Of a stretch of DNA of 64,000 bases, positions 52,085 through 61,898 are shown piece after piece. The notes below the pieces were generated by a model. It was not told the DNA's origin. It searched no databases and was given only the letters and a program-made list of their open reading frames with translations. A program made the translations under genes and the position numbers. Source of the stretch: Pseudoduganella plicata (GTDB lineage Bacteria > Pseudomonadota > Gammaproteobacteria > Burkholderiales > Burkholderiaceae_D); NCBI RefSeq assembly GCF_004421005.1, contig NZ_CP038026.1, positions 2,108,001 to 2,172,000 of the forward strand, given 5' to 3'. Each line of letters starts with the position of its first letter. The stretch's first letter is position 1.

Positions 52085-55000
52085 CGCTGGCGGTGGGCCC
52101 GCGCGGCGATCAGCCCCAGGCCGCACAACAGCAGCATCCACGTCCCCGGCTCAGGCACGGCGCTGACGGACAACGCGTAGTTGAACGCAAAGCCCGCAGG
52201 ACCGGCGAACGTGTAGCCCGCTGTCAGCACCACGTCCTGGTAGCCCAGTTCCAGCTTGCCCAGGGCGAACGTCCCGTCGTCGAAGAACGTCATCGCATCG
52301 TCGAGCGACGTGAACGTGTGGGCAAACAGCGTGTTACCTTTGATGGTCAGCGTCAGGTCCAGCTGTGTCAGCCCGGTGCCCGAACCATCGGCACCCAGCA
52401 GCCCTAGCGTGAGATAGCGGTCGCCTCCGGCGTAGACGGAGAAACTGGCGCTGGTTTCATATTCCAGCACGCCAGTGCCGGAATATGATGCCCCCTGCGT
52501 GCCAGCGCCCAGCAGCGGGGCACCGGCCAGCATGGCGGTGCCACCTGGCAAAGCCGTGGCGTAGGATGCGGCCTGGACATCGCTTGGGACGGCCAGTGTC
52601 GGGATGGCAGTGCCCACTTCCGCCGACGTCGCGACAGTGGCCCCGCCGGCGACCTGTGCCGTGGCTGCCGTCGTGACGTTCATCAAGTAGTCCCAGTTGG
52701 CCGTGCTGCGAGCCGTCGCGCTGCCGCTCGCGCCCTCTGCCCGCGCCAGCGCATCCGCACGCAGGCCGGATGCCTCGGCCGTCGCCGTGCTCGGGCCGCC
52801 GGTCGAAATCGATGTCGCAGTCGCCTGGCCGTTGCCTGCGGGTGCGTCACCGAGCTTGATCCCGCCACGGGCACTCGCCAGCGCGGTCGCCGCACCGCGC
52901 GAGGTGGCGCTCGCGGTTGCGACGGCATCGCCGCCACGCGCAGCGTGCTCGTACCACCCGCCATAGCCACCCGAGGCAGTGGCGGCCGCGGTGACGGCCG
53001 CGGTACCGGTACTGCGGCCGACCGCTTCGCTGACTGCGCGCGCGCCGATGGATACACCGTCGATCAACCGTGCCTGGTTGCCGTTGCCGGCCTTCGCCGT
53101 GCTGGTGACGAGGACGGTACTGTTACCTTCCACGCGCGCCCGTGCCGTCGCGTCGCCGCCGCCGGCCACGGCGGGCGCCAGGGCGGCGAACGTTTCCGCG
53201 CTCCCGCCGGTGGCTGTGGCACGTCCGTCCAGGGCGCCGTTGCCGGCGAGCGTCAGCTCCGCCAGGGCGCTGCCGCCCGGAGCGCGCCGCGCACGGGCCG
53301 AAGCGGCAGCGCCGCCCGTTGCCTCGACCACCGCGGCTGTTGTCGTTGCGGCGGTCGTCGACAGCACCAGCGCACTGTGCGCGTTGCCGCCACCGCCGGT
53401 GGTGTCTTCCGAGGAGCGGTCCTGTTCGCCCGTGCGCCCGCCGGTCGAGCGCACCTTGACCAGGATTTCGCGTGCCTTGGTGTCCTGCAGCGTCAGCAGC
53501 GACTCCGCCGCGCCTCCGGCACCGAGGCTGACATCGTTGTCGTCTGCACTGCCGCCTACGGCCGTCTGGGTCAGCCACAGCTTGCCCGCCGTCGATCCGC
53601 TGACCGCATCGACCAGGCGCACCGAGCCGCCATTGACGCCCGAGCTGCCTGTCGCCATGCCGATGACATTCACGTGACCGGTGGCCGAGACGCCGCTGGC
53701 GGCCACGTTCAACCGGGCGCCCACGTTGCGACCGAATGCCTTCGCCTGAACGGTCACGGAGGCATTGGTCGCGTTACTGCCGCGCGCCACCGCGTTGGCG
53801 CTGCCGGCAATGGTGCCGCTGCCGGCATAGGCCGAGCTCATCAGGAACAGCAGCGATGATTTGCTGTTCAGCACTTCCACGATGGACGTACCGTTGCCAC
53901 CGGTCCTGCCGCCGCCGCCAACGGCGGTCTGGCGCAAGTCGACGATACCCGTGCTGTCCGCACCACTATTGATCGTGGCGATGGCGTTGCCGCCGTCACC
54001 GTTCCTGGCACCCATATAGCCCGCGCCGCCCGTCCCTGCCGTTGCCGTGATGTCCCCCTGGACGTAACCGCCATTGGACACGGCCGTGGTCGTCACCTGC
54101 ACGTCGCCGCCACGTCCACCTACGTAACCCGAGCCGGCGGCATCGCTGCCATCCCTGGCCTCGGCCTTGTGCACGACCGTCACGTTCTTGCCTCCCGTCG
54201 AACGGGCACGCAGGTCGCTTGTCGCCGACGCACCCGACGCACCGTTACCGGGTTTCGGCTGCTGGAAGCGGGCCTGGCCGCCAGTGACCACACTGCTGGC
54301 ATCCACAGTACCGGTCGCGACGATGTCGAGCCGCCCGGTGGCGCTGCCGCCCGTAGCGGACGCCGCGTTCGCGGTGCCGTCGCCGGCGTCGCCACCCTTC
54401 GCGCTCAAGCGCCCGGTAACGTCACCCTGGCCACGCAGCAGCAATTCGGCTTGCGCAGTGCCGCCCGCACCGGCCGCCCCACGATTGCCGGTCGCGCCTC
54501 CGATACCCCCGGTGGCCGTGACCGTGCCGCTGACGGCTGCCCGGGCCACGGTCGACGTCAATTGCAGGCTGGCGGTCGCGTTGCCGCCGCTTGCAGCGAT
54601 GCCGTTCGCGGCGCCGCCGCCATAGCCGCCCTCGGCCTTGACGCCGACAGTCAGTCCGCTTGCACGGCCGTCGGACAAGGCCAGCGTGCTGGAGGCATCG
54701 CCGCCGCGGCCGCCTGCGCCGGCGTCCTGCTTGTAGCGCACACCACCGGAGCCGCCGCCACCGCCGACGGCCGTTTGTTGCAGGGTCAGCTGGCCTGTGG
54801 TCGAGCCCGTGACCGCGTTGTTAAGCTGCACCGCGGCGCCATTGCCACTGGTGCCGCGGGCGCTTTCGCCACCGACCCCGCCGGTGGCGGTGGCTGCGAC
54901 CCGCACCGGTCCACTGACGGAGCGGCCGGACGCGCTCGCGCCGGCCTGGCCGCCTGCGCCGCCCGCAACGGCACCGGCCGCACCGCCGGTGCCGCCTGTC

Positions 55001-55494
55001 GCCGTGGCAGTCACGTCCACGGCACCCGCGCCGGCCGCGACGCCGCTCGCCTGCGCAGTGGCACTCGCGCCTGCACCGCCATTGCCGTCGATACCGCCCT
55101 GAGCGCCGCCGGCACCCCCAACACCGCCTTTGCCACCGGTGGCCAGTGCCACCGCCGTGGCCGCACCGCTGGCAGGTGCGGAATTGGCTACCGCCTGCGC
55201 CGCACCGCCGTCACCGCCGACGCCACCGTTGGCACCGGCACCGCCCACGCCGCCGGCACCGCCAGCGCCGCCCTTCGCTTCCGCACGCGCCGGCACCGTG
55301 CCCGTCGGTGTATGGGTGGCGTTAGCCGCGCCGCCAGCGCCGCCAGCGCCGCCCGGCTGGCCGGCAGCGCTGCCATTGGTACCGGCCGTACCGGGGGTGC
55401 CGTTGACGACGGCGGCGTAGCCCTGCTGGGCCAGCAGTGCAAGCAGCAAGGGGGTGGCGCGCAGCACGCTGCGCGGTGTGGTGCCGAGGGACAT
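52072..55494 (-). CDS. Giant Gly/Ala-rich PEP-CTERM surface protein
   Basis: An exported protein of 1140 residues. A signal peptide (LRATPLLLALLAQQGYAA) is followed by about 850 residues rich in Gly, Ala, Ser, Thr and Val, with recurring GGAGGAGG, TATGG(T/V)GG and QLT.TA.GG patterns, which resemble PGRS-like or beta-helical passenger repeats. A beta-rich C-terminal domain (about 970-1105: TLGLLGADGSGTGLTQLDLTLTIKG) precedes VPEPGTWMLLLCGLGLIAARAHRQRQ, a PEP-CTERM sorting signal. The start MSLGTTPRSV at 55494 follows ccggagaatcattc. Such repeats suggest a structural or adhesive surface role, which is inference. A shorter damaged relative lies just upstream. Confidence 0.88.
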   Translation of the reverse strand: MSLGTTPRSVLRATPLLLALLAQQGYAAVVNGTPGTAGTNGSAAGQPGGAGGAGGAANATHTPTGTVPARAEAKGGAGGAGGVGGAGANGGVGGDGGAAQAVANSAPASGAATAVALATGGKGGVGGAGGAQGGIDGNGGAGASATAQASGVAAGAGAVDVTATATGGTGGAAGAVAGGAGGQAGASASGRSVSGPVRVAATATGGVGGESARGTSGNGAAVQLNNAVTGSTTGQLTLQQTAVGGGGGSGGVRYKQDAGAGGRGGDASSTLALSDGRASGLTVGVKAEGGYGGGAANGIAASGGNATASLQLTSTVARAAVSGTVTATGGIGGATGNRGAAGAGGTAQAELLLRGQGDVTGRLSAKGGDAGDGTANAASATGGSATGRLDIVATGTVDASSVVTGGQARFQQPKPGNGASGASATSDLRARSTGGKNVTVVHKAEARDGSDAAGSGYVGGRGGDVQVTTTAVSNGGYVQGDITATAGTGGAGYMGARNGDGGNAIATINSGADSTGIVDLRQTAVGGGGRTGGNGTSIVEVLNSKSSLLFLMSSAYAGSGTIAGSANAVARGSNATNASVTVQAKAFGRNVGARLNVAASGVSATGHVNVIGMATGSSGVNGGSVRLVDAVSGSTAGKLWLTQTAVGGSADDNDVSLGAGGAAESLLTLQDTKAREILVKVRSTGGRTGEQDRSSEDTTGGGGNAHSALVLSTTAATTTAAVVEATGGAAASARARRAPGGSALAELTLAGNGALDGRATATGGSAETFAALAPAVAGGGDATARARVEGNSTVLVTSTAKAGNGNQARLIDGVSIGARAVSEAVGRSTGTAAVTAAATASGGYGGWYEHAARGGDAVATASATSRGAATALASARGGIKLGDAPAGNGQATATSISTGGPSTATAEASGLRADALARAEGASGSATARSTANWDYLMNVTTAATAQVAGGATVATSAEVGTAIPTLAVPSDVQAASYATALPGGTAMLAGAPLLGAGTQGASYSGTGVLEYETSASFSVYAGGDRYLTLGLLGADGSGTGLTQLDLTLTIKGNTLFAHTFTSLDDAMTFFDDGTFALGKLELGYQDVVLTAGYTFAGPAGFAFNYALSVSAVPEPGTWMLLLCGLGLIAARAHRQRQEA

Positions 55495-55783
55495 GAATGA
55501 TTCTCCGGTTAGTTTAAGCGCGGGGACGCACCCCGTCACGCTGCAGTATCCGATGTCCTTTAGACAAAGTCCTTGGTAAAACCTTAAGCGTTCTGAAGCG
55601 CGACTTCGGCAAGAGCGGTGGGCGCCCGGATGCCGCCGGCTTGCCACTGATGCTACCGCGGGGATGGAGGAAAGGTAAAAGAAAAGTGCATCGCAAACGG
55701 GGGCACGCCACCAGCCAACCGGCGTCGAGCCCCGCGTGGGGTCAGCGGGCGTGCAACCGGTCACCCGGCCGCCCGCAGCATGC
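55495..55783. other. Leader and promoter region of the giant PEP-CTERM gene
   Basis: About 290 bases with a small hairpin at 55521-55535 (cgggg/ccccg, five pairs) near the start codon. I could not identify a sigma-54 promoter. The region ends at the stop of the PEP-CTERM remnant. Confidence 0.5.
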
Positions 55784-56160
55784 TCAGGCGCGTGCCTTGC
55801 GGCGCACCAGGACCACCGTCAGGCCCAGCAGCATCAGCATGCATGCCTGCGGTTCCGGCACGGGGGCGATGCCCAATGCGTACTGGAAAGAGTAGCCGCC
55901 CGGCCCCGTGTACGTGAAGCTGGCCGATACGAGCAGATCCTGGCTGCCGGCGCGTTCCCGGCGCCGCCGACGGCTCTGGCCTCATATTGCTGGACGGGAG
56001 CTGCCACGACGACATGTTCGCCCTGGCCGCCGGCCGTGCCATTGCCGCCCGGTGTGGCCCCGTTTGATGCCCGGCGTTCGGGGCGCACCAGTAGCGCCAC
56101 ACGCCTGGCTGACCACGATGGCAGGCAGCAACGGAGCGAAGTGGTGAGGACATAAACCAT
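55784..56160 (-). pseudogene. Remnant of a second PEP-CTERM protein gene
   Basis: On the minus strand the C-terminal end reads SASFTYTGPGGYSFQYALGIAPVPEP and then QACMLMLLGLTVVLVRRKARA before a stop at 55784-55786. It aligns well with GYTFAGPAGFAFNYALSVSAVPEPGTW of the giant neighbour. Upstream and in a different frame, GATPGGNGTAGGQG and AVGGAGNAPA (about 55960-56060) match the Gly-rich start of the same neighbour. The two parts are separated by a frameshift and the long repeat body is missing, so this is a collapsed paralogue rather than a working gene. Confidence 0.7.
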
Positions 56161-56473
56161 TGGGGTCTGATGGGCTGGGAACGATGCATGGGATCTCGCG
56201 TAGATGAGCGCCCGCCGGACGGCGGCGCCGGATCACGATGGCGCGCCGGTCAACAACGCAGGCAAATGCCGACCGCTGCGATTGTGTATTCGATAATTAA
56301 TGTGCTATTAAATAAATATCACTATCGAATACCTAGTCGTGCGCTATATATCGCCTCACGCGGTCCTGCGTTATCAGGCCGGTGTCGGGTCCGGCATTCG
56401 AACAATTGCCGGCGCCGACAGTCGGGCCGGTGTCCAGATGTCGGGCCTTATCCCGGTGTGGAACTGCGCCATG
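56161..56473. other. Intergenic region between the PEP-CTERM remnant and eda
   Basis: About 310 bases. The central 90 bases are AT-rich and hold the inverted repeat at 56286-56342. I see no supported gene and no tRNA. Confidence 0.5.
56286..56342. promoter_or_regulatory. Long-spaced inverted repeat in an AT-rich island
   Basis: gtattcgata (56286-56295) is repeated exactly inverted as tatcgaatac (56333-56342) around a 37-base spacer of mostly A and T. This stretch is strikingly AT-rich for the window. It lies downstream of the eda terminator and upstream of the PEP-CTERM remnant, so it may be a leftover promoter or operator of that gene, or an xre- or IHF-type binding region. Confidence 0.45.
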
Positions 56474-56500
56474 AAAAAAAGGCACCCGCAGGTGCCTTTC
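56474..56500 (-). terminator. Terminator of the edd-eda operon
   Basis: On the minus strand aaaggcacc-tgcg-ggtgcctttt is followed by a T-run. It lies 18 bases after the eda stop at 56518. Confidence 0.88.
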
Positions 56501-56517
56501 GTTCATGCCGCTTGAAA

Positions 56518-57144
56518 TCAGCCGCGCAATGCGCTCGCCGCCTTGGCCAGGGCCGTGATATGGCCCCAGTCGCCGGCCTTCATCGCATCCTTCGGCGTCA
56601 GCCACGAGCCGCCCACGCAGGCGACGTTCTTCAGCGCCAGGAAAGCCGGCGCCGTTTCCTGCGAGATGCCGCCCGTCGGGCAGAACGTGATGTCCGGCAG
56701 TGGTCCGCCGATGGCGTTCAGCATGCCCACCCCGCCGGCCGGCACGGCCGGGAACAGCTTCAGTTGCCTGAATCCCTGTTCGCGCGCCTTCATCACTTCC
56801 GACGGCGTCATCACGCCAGGCAGCAGCGGCAGGCCGGACGACTTCTGCGCGGCGATTAGCGCGTCCGTCAAACCGGGCGAGACGCCGAACACGGCGCCCG
56901 CGTCGCGCGCAGCGGCGAATTCCTCCGGCTGCGTCAAGGTGCCGACGCCGACGATGGCGCCTTCAACTTCGCTCATGGCGCGGATCGCGGCCAGGCCGTG
57001 CTGTGTACGCAACGTCACTTCCAGCACGCGGATGCCGCCGGCGACAAGGGCCTTGGCCAGCGGCACGGCGTGGTCGGGATCGTCGATCGCAATCACGGGG
57101 ATCACGGCCGAGGTACGCATAATGTCGAGCAGGTTCATGGTCAT
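56518..57144 (-). CDS. eda: 2-dehydro-3-deoxy-phosphogluconate aldolase (Eda)
   Basis: Cleaves KDPG to pyruvate and glyceraldehyde-3-phosphate, the second Entner-Doudoroff reaction. The 208-residue protein shows [19 protein letters not shown] with the catalytic Glu, [35 protein letters not shown] with the Schiff-base Lys, and [18 protein letters not shown]. It overlaps edd by four bases (the edd stop and the eda ATG), so the two form a coupled operon. HexR-like regulation of the operon is predicted from the operator upstream of edd. Confidence 0.96.
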   Translation of the reverse strand: MTMNLLDIMRTSAVIPVIAIDDPDHAVPLAKALVAGGIRVLEVTLRTQHGLAAIRAMSEVEGAIVGVGTLTQPEEFAAARDAGAVFGVSPGLTDALIAAQKSSGLPLLPGVMTPSEVMKAREQGFRQLKLFPAVPAGGVGMLNAIGGPLPDITFCPTGGISQETAPAFLALKNVACVGGSWLTPKDAMKAGDWGHITALAKAASALRG

Positions 57145-59063
57145 GGCGCTTTCTTTACGAGGAAATCTTCATCGGAACCGGGCACGGTATTGCCCACATT
57201 GTCGCCACCGTGCAGTTCCACGGTGGTGTCGCGCGGCGACGGCAGGCCGAACGTCGTCGCGCCCTGCTCCGCCGCCGACACGGTCGCACGGAACATGCCG
57301 AACAGTTCCCGGCCCATGCCGACGTGGCTTGGCGTCAGGTCGGCCTGCGCCTGCGCGCGCGCATGCCATTCCTTGCTGTCGACCTTTGCCTCCAGCACGC
57401 CGGTGGCGGCGTCCAGGTGGATGATGTCGCCGTCGCGCACGAGGCCCAGGGGGCCGCCGGCCAGGATCTCCGGCGACACGTGGATCGCCGCCGGCACCTT
57501 GCCGGAGGCGCCGGACATGCGGCCGTCGGTCACCAGCGCCACCTTGCGGCCGGCATCCTGCAGGTTCGCCAGCGCCGGCGTCAGCGCGTGCAGTTCCGGC
57601 ATGCCGTTGGCACGCGGGCCCTGGAAACGCAGCACGGCGACGAAGTCGCGGTCGAGCTGGCCGGCCTTGTAGGCGGCCATGAAGTCCTCCTGCGAGTTGA
57701 ACACCAGCGCCGGCGCTTCGACGGAACGGTGCTCGACCTTGACCGCCGAGACCTTCATCACTGCGCGGCCCAGGTTACCGTCCACCAGCACCATGCCGCC
57801 ATCCTTCGAGAACGGCTCGCTGGCGGGACGCACGACGTTCAGGTCGCCCGACACGGCCGGCGAATCCTTGAAGACGACGCCCTTGCCGCCTTCGGCCAGG
57901 AACGGCTCCTTGCAGTGGTTGCGCAAGCCTTTGCCCATGATCGTCGTCACGTCTTCGTGCAGCAGGCCGGCATCGAGCAGCTCGCGGATGACGAAGCCCG
58001 TGCCGCCAGCCGCGTGGAAGTGGTTCACGTCCGCGTCGCCGTTCGGGTAGATGCGCGCCAGCAGCGGCACGACGGCGGACAGATCGTTGAAGTCGTCCCA
58101 GTCGATGACGATGCCGGCCGCCTTGGCAATGGCCGGCAGGTGCAGCGTGTGGTTGGTCGAGCCGCCGGTTGCCAGCAGCGCGACGACGGCGTTGACGATG
58201 CATTTCTCGTCGACGATATGGCCGACCGGGATGTATTCGTCGCCCTGCTCGGAAATCAAGGCGGCGCGCTGGGCCGCGGCTGCCGTCAGCGCGTCACGCA
58301 GTTCCGTACCTGGCGTAATGAAGGCGGCGCCCGGCAGGTGCAGGCCCATGACCTCCATCAGCATCTGGTTGCTGTTGGCGGTGCCGTAGAACGTGCAGGT
58401 GCCGGCGCCGTGGTAGGACTTGGCCTCGCCTTCGAGCAGCTCCTCGCGGGTGGCCTTGCCCTGTGCGTAGCGCTGGCGGATGGCTGCCTTTTCCTTGTTC
58501 GACAGGCCGGACGTCATCGGGCCGCCCGGAATGAACACCGCCGGCAGGTGGCCGAAGTGCAGTGCGCCGATCAGCAGGCCCGGCACGATCTTGTCGCAGA
58601 TGCCGAGATACACGGCGCTGTCGAACATGTTGTGCGACAGGGCGATGGCCGTGCCCATGGCGATGGCGTCGCGCGAGAACAGCGACAGCTCCATGCCCGG
58701 CTGGCCCTGCGTGACGCCGTCGCACATGGCGGGCACCCCGCCGGCAAACTGCGCCACCGCGCCCACGTCACGCACGGCGTCCTTGATGATCTTCGGGAAG
58801 TATTCGAATGGCTGGTGCGCCGACAGCATGTCGTTGTAGGACGAGACGATCGCCACGGAAGCCTTCTTGACTTCCTTCAGGATCAGCTTGTCGTTGGCGG
58901 GGAAGGCGGCGAAGCCGTGGGCCAGGTTGGTGCAGGACAGCGAGCCGCGCTGCGGACCCTTGACGCGGGCCGCTTCGAGGTGCGCCAGGTAGGCGCCGCG
59001 CGACGGACGGCTGCGCGCGACGATGCGCGCGGTGACTTTTTCGAGGACTGGGTGCAAGGCCAT
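57141..59063 (-). CDS. edd: Phosphogluconate dehydratase (Edd)
   Basis: Dehydrates 6-phosphogluconate to KDPG, the defining Entner-Doudoroff step. The 640-residue protein has the IlvD/Edd iron-sulphur enzyme motifs: [86 protein letters not shown] and [24 protein letters not shown]. Three of these carry the cluster cysteines. The C-terminal [19 protein letters not shown] is typical. It is divergent from pgi; the 210-base gap holds HexR-like operators. Confidence 0.96.
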   Translation of the reverse strand: MALHPVLEKVTARIVARSRPSRGAYLAHLEAARVKGPQRGSLSCTNLAHGFAAFPANDKLILKEVKKASVAIVSSYNDMLSAHQPFEYFPKIIKDAVRDVGAVAQFAGGVPAMCDGVTQGQPGMELSLFSRDAIAMGTAIALSHNMFDSAVYLGICDKIVPGLLIGALHFGHLPAVFIPGGPMTSGLSNKEKAAIRQRYAQGKATREELLEGEAKSYHGAGTCTFYGTANSNQMLMEVMGLHLPGAAFITPGTELRDALTAAAAQRAALISEQGDEYIPVGHIVDEKCIVNAVVALLATGGSTNHTLHLPAIAKAAGIVIDWDDFNDLSAVVPLLARIYPNGDADVNHFHAAGGTGFVIRELLDAGLLHEDVTTIMGKGLRNHCKEPFLAEGGKGVVFKDSPAVSGDLNVVRPASEPFSKDGGMVLVDGNLGRAVMKVSAVKVEHRSVEAPALVFNSQEDFMAAYKAGQLDRDFVAVLRFQGPRANGMPELHALTPALANLQDAGRKVALVTDGRMSGASGKVPAAIHVSPEILAGGPLGLVRDGDIIHLDAATGVLEAKVDSKEWHARAQAQADLTPSHVGMGRELFGMFRATVSAAEQGATTFGLPSPRDTTVELHGGDNVGNTVPGSDEDFLVKKAP

Positions 59064-59088
59064 TATGCTTCCTTATCGATGAATTCCC

Positions 59089-59103
59089 GAAATTTTACTA
59101 CAA
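59089..59103 (-). promoter_or_regulatory. HexR-like operator upstream of edd
   Basis: On the minus strand ttgtagtaaaatttc, 26 bases before the edd ATG, matches the HexR consensus TGTARTnnAATTACA closely in its left half and A/T core. Similar elements precede pgi and zwf, and a HexR/RpiR regulator gene lies at 63442. Confidence 0.7.
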
Positions 59104-59210
59104 ACGCCGACAGGCGTGTTTTTATGCAGGTTTGCATAGCGGCGCGGCCGCCTCGCGGGACCCGGCGTACGCGACTTCGAACGGTATTTTTGCGGCGCAA
59201 CGGATAAACG

Positions 59211-59225
59211 CGTAGTGAAGTTACC
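59211..59225 (+). promoter_or_regulatory. HexR-like operator overlapping the pgi promoter
   Basis: cgtagtgaagttacc fits the same pseudo-palindrome (GTAGT...GTTAC). It overlaps the expected minus-35 region of a minus-10 tatagt at 59237-59242, upstream of the pgi start at 59274, which suits repression. Confidence 0.6.
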
Positions 59226-59273
59226 CTCTTTTCCTGTATAGTTTAGCCAATATTCCCAACTGACCCAGAACCC

Positions 59274-60923
59274 ATGCGCCAGCCAGCCCTCACGACCACC
59301 GCCTCCTTTCAAGCCCTGGAATCCCACGCCGTCGACGCGAAAGCGTGGCAACTGCGCGACCTGTTCCGGGCCGATCCGGAGCGTTTTCCGAAGCTGACCG
59401 TCGACGCGGCCGGTCTGTTCCTGGACTACTCGAAGAACCGCCTGGACGCCAGGACGATGGAACTGCTGCTCGACCTGGCCCGTGAACGGGGCGTGGAAAC
59501 GCAGCGCGACGCCATGTTTGTCGGCGACAAAATTAATCTTACCGAACATCGCAGCGTGCTGCACACGGCCCTGCGTATGCCGCGCGGCAAGGAGCTCGTC
59601 GTCGACGGCCAGAACGTCAACGCCGATGTGCACGCGGTACTCGACCGGGTCAAGGCATTTACCGACAAGGTCCGTGCGGGCACGTGGCTGGGCTACAGCG
59701 GCAAGCCGATTACCGACATCGTCAACATCGGCATCGGCGGCTCCGATCTGGGCCCCAAGATGGCCGTGCTGGCGCTGCGTTCGTACGCCCACCCGCGCCT
59801 GAAGATGCATTTCGTCTCGAACGTGGACGGGCATGACATGGATGAGGTGCTGGCGCAGGTAAGCCACGAGACGACGCTGTTCATCGTCGCATCGAAAACC
59901 TTCACTACCGCCGAGACGATGCTCAACGCACAGACGGCGCGCCGCTGGTTCCTGTGCGAAGGCAAGGAAGAAGACCTGGCGCGCCACTTCGTGGCCGTCT
60001 CCACCAACACGGAAGCCGTGGCGAAGTTCGGCATCGACGTCGAAAACATGTTCCCGTTCTGGGACTGGGTGGGCGGGCGTTACTCGGTCTGGTCGGCCAT
60101 CGGCCTGCCGGTCGCGCTGGCCGTGGGCTTCGGCTACTTCCAGACGATGCTCGACGGCGCGCATGCCATGGACGAGCACTTCCGCACCGCGCCACTGGAA
60201 CAGAACATGCCCGTGCTGCTGGCGCTGGTCGGCTTCTGGAACCGGCAATTCCTGGGCGCCGCATCGCTGTCGATCGCGCCGTACCACCAGGACCTGAACC
60301 GCTTCCCCGCCTACCTGCAGCAGCTCGACATGGAAAGCAACGGCAAGCGCGTGACCAAGGGCGGCCAGCCCGTCGATACGCCCACCTGCCCGATCGTCTG
60401 GGGCGAATGCGGCACCAATGCGCAGCATGCGTACTTCCAGCTGCTGCACCAGGGTACCGACATCGTGCCGATCGACTTTATCGCCGCGCTGCGCGCCACG
60501 CACGACCTGGAAGGCCACCACGATGCGCTGCTGGCGAACTGCTTCGCCCAGTCGGAAGCCTTCATGAAGGGCAAGACGGCCGCCGAAGTACGCACGGAGC
60601 TGCAGGCGCAGGGGCTGCCTGATGCGAAGATCGACGAACTGGTGCCGCACAAGACGTTCCCCGGCAACCGGCCGTCCAACACGATCCTGATGGACCAGCT
60701 GACCCCCGCCACGCTGGGCGCGCTGATCGCGCTGTACGAGCACAAGACCTTCGTGCAGGGCGTGATCTGGGACATCGCCAGCTTCGACCAGTGGGGCGTG
60801 GAGCTGGGCAAGGTGCTGGCCAAGAAAATCCAGGCCGAGCTGGAAGGCGACGTCGACCAGGCGGCGCACGACAGCTCGACCAATGGCCTGATCGTCATGG
60901 CAAAAGGAGCCAAGGTCCAATGA
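59274..60923 (+). CDS. pgi: Glucose-6-phosphate isomerase
   Basis: Interconverts glucose-6-phosphate and fructose-6-phosphate. The 549-residue protein is of the long bacterial type. [13 protein letters not shown] is the phosphate-binding loop, [13 protein letters not shown] and [14 protein letters not shown] follow, [17 protein letters not shown] contains active-site residues, [20 protein letters not shown] precedes the catalytic His, and [13 protein letters not shown] carries the C-terminal signature. It overlaps the next gene by four bases. It lies in a block with edd, eda, zwf and hexR, so carbon can enter the Entner-Doudoroff path from fructose-6-phosphate. Confidence 0.96.
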   Translation: MRQPALTTTASFQALESHAVDAKAWQLRDLFRADPERFPKLTVDAAGLFLDYSKNRLDARTMELLLDLARERGVETQRDAMFVGDKINLTEHRSVLHTALRMPRGKELVVDGQNVNADVHAVLDRVKAFTDKVRAGTWLGYSGKPITDIVNIGIGGSDLGPKMAVLALRSYAHPRLKMHFVSNVDGHDMDEVLAQVSHETTLFIVASKTFTTAETMLNAQTARRWFLCEGKEEDLARHFVAVSTNTEAVAKFGIDVENMFPFWDWVGGRYSVWSAIGLPVALAVGFGYFQTMLDGAHAMDEHFRTAPLEQNMPVLLALVGFWNRQFLGAASLSIAPYHQDLNRFPAYLQQLDMESNGKRVTKGGQPVDTPTCPIVWGECGTNAQHAYFQLLHQGTDIVPIDFIAALRATHDLEGHHDALLANCFAQSEAFMKGKTAAEVRTELQAQGLPDAKIDELVPHKTFPGNRPSNTILMDQLTPATLGALIALYEHKTFVQGVIWDIASFDQWGVELGKVLAKKIQAELEGDVDQAAHDSSTNGLIVMAKGAKVQ

Positions 60924-61804
60924 GCGATTTCGACATCGTCTGGGACGAGCCGATGCAGGTCGGCGAGGGTCCCCTGTGGGAGCCGCGCGAAGGGGCGCTG
61001 TACTGGGTCGATATCGACGGCTTTGCCGTGCACCGGCTGGACACGGCGTCCGGCCGGCATACGGCATGGACGATGGCGACGGAGCCTTCCGCGCTGGCCC
61101 GCCATGCGACTGGGGGCATCGTCGTCGCCACGCGCGCCGGCTTCGTCCACCTGGACCCGGCCACGGACACGATCACCGATATCGCCCCGTCGCCCTTCGA
61201 CCAGACCAAGGCCCGCTTCAACGACGGCAAGGCCGACGCGGCCGGCCGCTTCTGGGTCGGCACCATCTACGAGCCGCGCGACCGGCCGGCCGCCGAGATG
61301 TACGTGCTGGAAAAAGGTGCGGTACGCCTGGCCTGGTCCGGCGGCATGACCAATTCGAACGGGCTGGGATTCAGCCCGGACAACCGCACGATGTACCACG
61401 CCGACACGACGTCGCACACGGTGCGCCGCTTCGACTTCGACCCCGCCACGGGCAGCGCCACGAACCTGCGCCCGCTGATGAAGTTCTCCGAGGACAAGAC
61501 CAACAACTACGGCGGCCGGCCCGACGGCGCGGCCGTGGACAGCGAAGGCAATTACTGGGTCGCCATGTTCGAAGGCGGCCGCATCGTCAAACTGTCCCCA
61601 ATGGGCGAGCTGCTCGACGAGATCGCCCTGCCCGTGCGCTGCCCCACGATGGTGGCGTTCGGCGGCCCGGACCTGCGCACGCTGTACATCACCAGCGCGG
61701 GCAAGCGTCCCCAGGCGGAGCTGGAGCAGTATCCGCTGTCGGGCAAGGTGCTGGCGCTGCGTGTGCCCGTTGCCGGCCTTGAACAACCGGCGTATGTTGG
61801 CTGA
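60920..61804 (+). CDS. SMP-30/gluconolactonase-family protein
   Basis: A 294-residue beta-propeller hydrolase. The SMP-30 signature is clear: [20 protein letters not shown] near the N-terminus (metal-binding Glu), [39 protein letters not shown] and [28 protein letters not shown] with the metal-binding Asn and Asp. It probably opens 6-phosphogluconolactone or gluconolactone. The window has no typical pgl gene between zwf and edd, so this may supply the lactonase step. Its ATG overlaps the pgi stop (atga), with aaggag upstream. Confidence 0.88.
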   Translation: MSDFDIVWDEPMQVGEGPLWEPREGALYWVDIDGFAVHRLDTASGRHTAWTMATEPSALARHATGGIVVATRAGFVHLDPATDTITDIAPSPFDQTKARFNDGKADAAGRFWVGTIYEPRDRPAAEMYVLEKGAVRLAWSGGMTNSNGLGFSPDNRTMYHADTTSHTVRRFDFDPATGSATNLRPLMKFSEDKTNNYGGRPDGAAVDSEGNYWVAMFEGGRIVKLSPMGELLDEIALPVRCPTMVAFGGPDLRTLYITSAGKRPQAELEQYPLSGKVLALRVPVAGLEQPAYVG

Positions 61805-61829
61805 GGGAGCCTGACAGACCGGCCGCTCC

Positions 61830-61844
61830 TGTAGTATATTTTCA
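61830..61844 (+). promoter_or_regulatory. HexR-like operator 1 upstream of zwf
   Basis: tgtagtatattttca matches the left half and core of the HexR consensus. A second copy lies 33 bases downstream in the same orientation, on the same helical face after about three turns. Confidence 0.6.
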
Positions 61845-61862
61845 CCAGACGCTCCATATCCG

Positions 61863-61878
61863 GTAGTATATTTCCACA
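61863..61878 (+). promoter_or_regulatory. HexR-like operator 2 upstream of zwf
   Basis: ggtagtatatttccaca is nearly the same as the element at 61830 (12 of 15 matching bases). It lies about 20 bases before the zwf ATG, where a bound repressor would block the promoter or ribosome access. Confidence 0.6.
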
Positions 61879-61898
61879 GAATTCACAACTTATATATT

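Noticed and set aside
54169..55500. Plus-strand frame opposite the giant PEP-CTERM gene
   Set aside because: Composition is a shadow of the Gly/Ala repeats; the minus-strand gene has a signal peptide and a PEP-CTERM sorting signal.
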